Source: Spongiimicrobium salis
GTDB taxonomy: Bacteria; Bacteroidota; Bacteroidia; Flavobacteriales; Flavobacteriaceae
Direction of reading: 5' to 3'
DNA: 64,000 nucleotides
NCBI RefSeq assembly: GCF_043678055.1
Contig: NZ_JBHEQA010000007.1
Coordinates: 124,001-188,000, forward strand
Shown: piece after piece, positions 61,007-64,000 of the stretch
Layout of the letters: the number at the start of each line of letters is the position of its first letter
Position numbering within the stretch: the stretch's first letter is position 1
Position numbers and translations under genes: made by a program
The notes under the pieces: model-generated
Told to the model about the DNA's origin: nothing
The model's input: the letters and a program-made list of their open reading frames with translations, nothing else
Databases searched by the model: none

Positions 61007-61979
61007 TTTTTAAGCTTGATAAGAAGTTAAATACCTGGGCATACGCATCTTTTTTTGCTTTGAAGTTTCCATCATCGGTACCTCCAAATTCATATTCATA
61101 GTCCCTGCCATCAATATGGAGCTGTCCAAGCTTAGTATTTGAATTTTGCGCTGGGTTTGTTGAAATTAGATGACCTGCATCCTCATATTTGATATTTTTA
61201 AAGGGATATTGAAAATCGTTCTCTTTCAACCTCTTTTCAATCATATCGGCCATTTTGACGGAGGGCCAAACCTTATCATCAATTCCGGAAAAGAGTAGTA
61301 TTGGGCCATTGACCTGTTCTACTTGAATAGCAGCTTTATCGGCTAAACCTGTTTTGGCTAACCCATTTTCCCAATAGGGTATCATTTGTATTGTATTGGA
61401 GCTATCACCCTTAATTTTTTCCATGGGTAAATAAGGAATCGCTGTACCCTTATACCGCCAACTGGGCTTTAAGGTATTGGAGTTATAGGGTAAAACCGTA
61501 TTGGACCAAGAAACAGCACTTGGAGCATAGGCGATAACACCACTGATCATTTTAGGAAGTGTGGAAGCTAGGACCAACGCTAATTCGGCATTTCTTGAGG
61601 CCCCCATTACCATAATTTTATCGGAATTGACTTCCTTTTGATTTCCCAACCATTCTATTGCACGTTCAAAGTATTCCAGATCTATAGCTTCGGGCAGTCT
61701 TGGCAAACCCTCTTTTCCGCTATAGGGCAGGGATAAACCCACCATTTCCTTCTTTGCAAATTCCTGTGCCCAATAATCTCCCCATCGGCCGCCACCAATA
61801 AGAATTATTGTTGTTTTATTTTCTATTCCATCTTGTGCAAAGTAGTTGGCCTGAAACCCATTTTCATGTATGGGTTTGGATCTTACTCCGTCGAATAAAA
61901 TGGAATCAGCGACTAAATATCCCACAATAAGAACTACTGCTAGTCCAATGGAGATACTGTATTTTCTGTTTTTTTTCAC
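60999..61979 (-). CDS. Alpha/beta hydrolase (BAAT/acyl-CoA thioesterase C-terminal-like)
   Basis: 326 residues. N-terminal membrane anchor (about 6-25). Alpha/beta hydrolase fold: TTIILIGGGRWGDYWAQEFA (oxyanion region), SDKIMVMGASRNAELALVLA with nucleophile Ser of G-A-S-R-N, LLFSGIDDKVWPSVKMADMI (Asp), and DAGHLISTNPAQNS (His). Close to bile-acid-CoA N-acyltransferase-like thioesterases, with Ser instead of the BAAT Cys. GTG start at 61979. Couples to the membrane protein at 60536. Confidence 0.82.
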   Translation of the reverse strand: MKKNRKYSISIGLAVVLIVGYLVADSILFDGVRSKPIHENGFQANYFAQDGIENKTTIILIGGGRWGDYWAQEFAKKEMVGLSLPYSGKEGLPRLPEAIDLEYFERAIEWLGNQKEVNSDKIMVMGASRNAELALVLASTLPKMISGVIAYAPSAVSWSNTVLPYNSNTLKPSWRYKGTAIPYLPMEKIKGDSSNTIQMIPYWENGLAKTGLADKAAIQVEQVNGPILLFSGIDDKVWPSVKMADMIEKRLKENDFQYPFKNIKYEDAGHLISTNPAQNSNTKLGQLHIDGRDYEYEFGGTDDGNFKAKKDAYAQVFNFLSSLKNE

Positions 61980-62265
61980 TTTTTTTGACTGTTGCTATAG
62001 CTATAATAGTTGAAATTTTCTTAGGAATGCTTTGAACCCGTACCGATGCTAAAATTTACGAACTTCATTTTTGTAGGGTGCTGGCATTTTTAATAGGTTC
62101 AATTCATCTATTCAATATCATGGGATTTGTTTAAATTGTTTTTTTAGTCTGGTGAACGTAAAGGTATCTCTTTATTTCTTTTAACAGGTCAGCATGTACA
62201 CCAATGTACTAGTTGTTGGTTTCTAAGAATCCTCATTAAGGCAATTTATGGGATGGATACAGCTA

Positions 62266-62304
62266 CGTAAATACCGAATTTAGCAAATACAAACCGAATA
62301 GGGA
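62266..62304. repeat. Dispersed upstream motif, copy B
   Basis: CGTAAATACCGAATTTAGCA, then AATACAAACCGAATAGGG. It aligns with copy A at 55823-55864; the shared core is AATTTAG, C or G, AAATACAAAC. Confidence 0.4.
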
Positions 62305-62427
62305 AGCTATGGGGATTTTTATAAAAACACTTGCACCAATTTCATCTTTATAGTCTCATTATCGTAGTTCCCCTTTAAGGGACGGTAGTCTTTGTAAAGT
62401 TGGAGTAGATACTTAACATTTTGCCCA

Positions 62428-62458
62428 TTGTTAAAAACTTAAATTTGAAGTATTTTTG
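62428..62458 (+). promoter_or_regulatory. Promoter of the small secreted-protein gene
   Basis: TTG at 62428-62430, 20 bp, TATTTTTG at 62451-62458, both fitting the Bacteroidetes TTG-N20-TAnnTTTG consensus exactly. It lies 27 bp before ATG 62486. Confidence 0.65.
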
Positions 62459-62485
62459 TGGTATTGATAATTTAAGTCCATTATT

Positions 62486-62845
62486 ATGAGAAATCGTTTA
62501 ATTTTTAGTCTTTTTTTTAGTTTAACATCAATTTTTATGTATGCGCAGAATACTGACTCCAATGTTAAGATAGGGGATGTTTTTTTCATAGGGGAGGTGG
62601 ATCATAATACCTATGAATACATTAATTTTCCAAGACCCAACTTCATTATCAAAAGAGGAGGAATTGCCAACTATAAGAATGTAAGGGGTAGGAAAGTGGA
62701 GGTGACTTCAATCAAAGAGAAGAAGGATGGTAGCCTAGTGGCCACAATTCAATTAACCTCTAAAAAAGCTTTTTTCAATAGTCACAAATATGTAACGGTT
62801 AAGATTGTTGAAGCCATTCGAGCCAAAGAATTATTGCGGATTTAA
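62486..62845 (+). CDS. Hypothetical small secreted protein
   Basis: 119 residues. Signal peptide (MRNRLIFSLFFSLTSIFMYA), then a compact basic beta-rich domain (IGDVFFIGEVDHNTYEYINF, GRKVEVTSIKEKKDGSLVAT). No family recognised by me. It has the clearest promoter of any non-divergent gene in the window and converges on the esterase gene. Confidence 0.7.
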   Translation: MRNRLIFSLFFSLTSIFMYAQNTDSNVKIGDVFFIGEVDHNTYEYINFPRPNFIIKRGGIANYKNVRGRKVEVTSIKEKKDGSLVATIQLTSKKAFFNSHKYVTVKIVEAIRAKELLRI

Positions 62846-62944
62846 GAGGTTGATTTTTCTGTTCCGAGACATTTCTTGATAGCTGGAATGTTATATTCCG
62901 TTTTTGGCTAAGGAGTACTTCTATTCCTAGTTTTTTATAAAGAC

Positions 62945-64000
62945 TTATTCGATCAGTTGCTCTAATTTTTCTATTCTGTTCTTATGGGCATCGCTATTGC
63001 TTAACTCATAGGCTTTTATGGCGTTTTTAAGCGCATTGCCAAAATCACTTTGTTCTTCATAATAATCTGCCATGGCATCATAAACATTGGCGCTATTGGG
63101 GTAATTCTTGATGTTTAAATTGAAAAAAGCATATGATTTTGCTTTTGACTTGGGGTTTGGATTCAAAAATCGATACCCCAATTGATTGATGAATTCTTCT
63201 TCGGGTTTCACGGTATACCCAAAATTTTCAGAGGCTTTCGCGTAGTGATTTTCTATAAAGTCGATTAAATATTCCGGAGTTGCAATAGGTTTTCGAAATT
63301 CATCATTGATATTAAAATGATACCAAGAGAACACCGACTTTAACCCATCGTATTCTGCAATTAAAGGAACACTGCCATGATTTTCCTTCTCGTAATACTG
63401 CCAATCAAACCGCAATTTGTTTTGGGTATTCTTCGCGGTAGTTTTTGTAAAGTCCAATATAGAACGTATATGCATGGTAGCATCCGAAGTGTCTTTTTCT
63501 ACCTTAGTGATGGTCATTCCATCCCTCATGGTGTTCGCTACGGCAACAAACAAGGATTTGTTATTAAATTGCTCTTGTTCCAACACGGTTTTGGTCTCTT
63601 TCAATAACTTTTGATTATTCCACCAAAGACTTGGGTCTATGGCGATATAATTATCGAAAATTTCGGGATGGTGTATCAAGGTATTTATAACCAGTAATCC
63701 TCCTAGGGAATGGCCAATAAAGGTTTTATGGGATGTTGCAGGATATGTTTTCTCGATATAGGGGATAAGCTCTTTTTCCAGAAAAGAGGTAAACGCTTCC
63801 CCGCCTCCATTGATTCCTTTTGGAATGGGATCTCCGTTTCGAGATACCGCCATACGGGAAGGAGTTAGATCTAAGGTTCTATTGGTATTGGGGATGCCCA
63901 CAACAATCATATTTGGAATCTGATTAAATCGTACCAAATGTTTCATTAGCGCCTTTACGCTCTCAAAATGGGCATTTCCGTCAAGTAGGTAGAGTACAGG
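62945..64000 (-). CDS. Esterase-family alpha/beta hydrolase with C-terminal TPR, 5'-truncated by window edge
   Basis: The frame continues past ATG 63946 to the edge with family sequence (PVLYLLDGNAHFESVKAL), so the true start is outside. 351 residues visible. Esterase-D/Fes-like fold: nucleophile GHSLGG (Ser in KTFIGHSLGGLLVI), FDNYIAIDPSLWWN, and His in ENHGSVPLIAEY. TPR-like helices at the C-terminus (SANVYDAMADYYEEQSDFGN). Probably secreted esterase, related to siderophore or phenolic-ester hydrolases. Confidence 0.85.
   Translation of the reverse strand, partial: PVLYLLDGNAHFESVKALMKHLVRFNQIPNMIVVGIPNTNRTLDLTPSRMAVSRNGDPIPKGINGGGEAFTSFLEKELIPYIEKTYPATSHKTFIGHSLGGLLVINTLIHHPEIFDNYIAIDPSLWWNNQKLLKETKTVLEQEQFNNKSLFVAVANTMRDGMTITKVEKDTSDATMHIRSILDFTKTTAKNTQNKLRFDWQYYEKENHGSVPLIAEYDGLKSVFSWYHFNINDEFRKPIATPEYLIDFIENHYAKASENFGYTVKPEEEFINQLGYRFLNPNPKSKAKSYAFFNLNIKNYPNSANVYDAMADYYEEQSDFGNALKNAIKAYELSNSDAHKNRIEKLEQLIE

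Larger units (their letters stand above)
61980..62485. other. 506-bp divergent intergenic region
   Basis: Separates the minus-strand hydrolase operon from the plus-strand gene at 62486. It holds a copy of the dispersed motif (62266-62304) and a promoter for the plus gene (62428-62458). No further coding sequence was recognised. Confidence 0.6.

Noticed and set aside
1..64000. Insertion sequences, transposases, phage genes, CRISPR arrays, tRNA or rRNA genes
   Set aside because: Looked for on both strands; no transposase or integrase-like protein, no direct-repeat array and no cloverleaf-like sequence was found.
1..64000. Biosynthetic gene cluster or polysaccharide-utilisation locus
   Set aside because: No SusC/SusD pair, no synthase core and no glycoside hydrolase is present; the CBM9 hydrolase stands alone.

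Overview
The window reads as one stretch of chromosome from a marine-type Flavobacteriaceae (Bacteroidetes). This rests on AT-rich sequence, Bacteroidetes-style promoters (TTG, about 20 bp, TAnnTTTG), weak ribosome binding sites, and families typical of the group: DUF6090, DUF6463, TlpA-like thioredoxins with long N-termini, AraC proteins with a membrane-embedded N-half, and small Crp/Fnr regulators ending in an 'xxQETLSR' helix. I see no rRNA, tRNA, CRISPR array, intact insertion sequence or phage genes. About 70 protein genes are present and nearly all lie on the minus strand; the exceptions are at about 2.6, 13.3, 16.9, 20.0, 42.9, 51.2 and 62.5 kb. Layout: 0-8.5 kb holds regulators and small stress or detoxification genes (LuxR fragment, three DinB proteins, ArsR, TetR, three NTF2/SnoaL-fold proteins, an amidohydrolase). 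8.7-14.7 kb holds an alpha/beta hydrolase, a class C serine hydrolase with TPRs, a decayed DinB gene, a cyclase-DoxX pair and a TlpA-like protein. 14.7-19.8 kb holds VOC, GAF-LuxR, an HxlR/azoreductase divergon, DUF4386, lgt and DUF1428. 20-32 kb holds a DoxX fusion, NTF2 lipoprotein, VOC, mutarotase-like, serine hydrolase, CPBP protease, RibD-like reductase, DUF885 peptidase and two AraC genes. 32.5-39.9 kb holds an acetyltransferase, methyltransferase, serine hydrolase, DNA alkylation repair, metallo-hydrolase, AraC, and an ECF-like sigma factor with an extra Cys-containing tail. 40-44 kb is a redox module: LLM flavin oxidoreductase, SDR, DUF1330, nitroreductase, HxlR and an NAD(P)H oxidoreductase. 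44-46 kb holds two Crp/Fnr genes and DUF998. 52-55 kb holds a sterol-desaturase operon and a third Crp/Fnr. 55.4-64 kb holds a CBM9-serine hydrolase fusion, a beta-barrel, an AraC, two alpha/beta hydrolases and small secreted proteins. The most notable unit is a tightly packed minus-strand operon at 47.1-51.1 kb: MerC-like membrane protein, COG0523 (CobW/Zng) GTPase, ABC ATPase, FtsX-type permease with a His/Asp/Glu-rich extracytoplasmic stretch, and a periplasmic DUF3299-like protein with a CFFC motif. Upstream lies a 37-bp perfect palindrome whose core resembles a Fur/Zur-family operator and which sits just past a predicted promoter. On its other side is a previously uncounted 59-residue membrane protein gene. 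I read this as a zinc-starvation operon, a Bacteroidetes relative of the zinc-regulated Zrg-type ABC systems. Other structure: two HxlR operator regions (one with two perfect promoters firing in opposite directions from the same 34 bp), an integron-attC-like nested inverted repeat at 58.4 kb, two regulator genes whose conserved frames reach an in-frame stop without any ATG/GTG/TTG near the expected start, and a short dispersed motif found four or five times upstream of genes.
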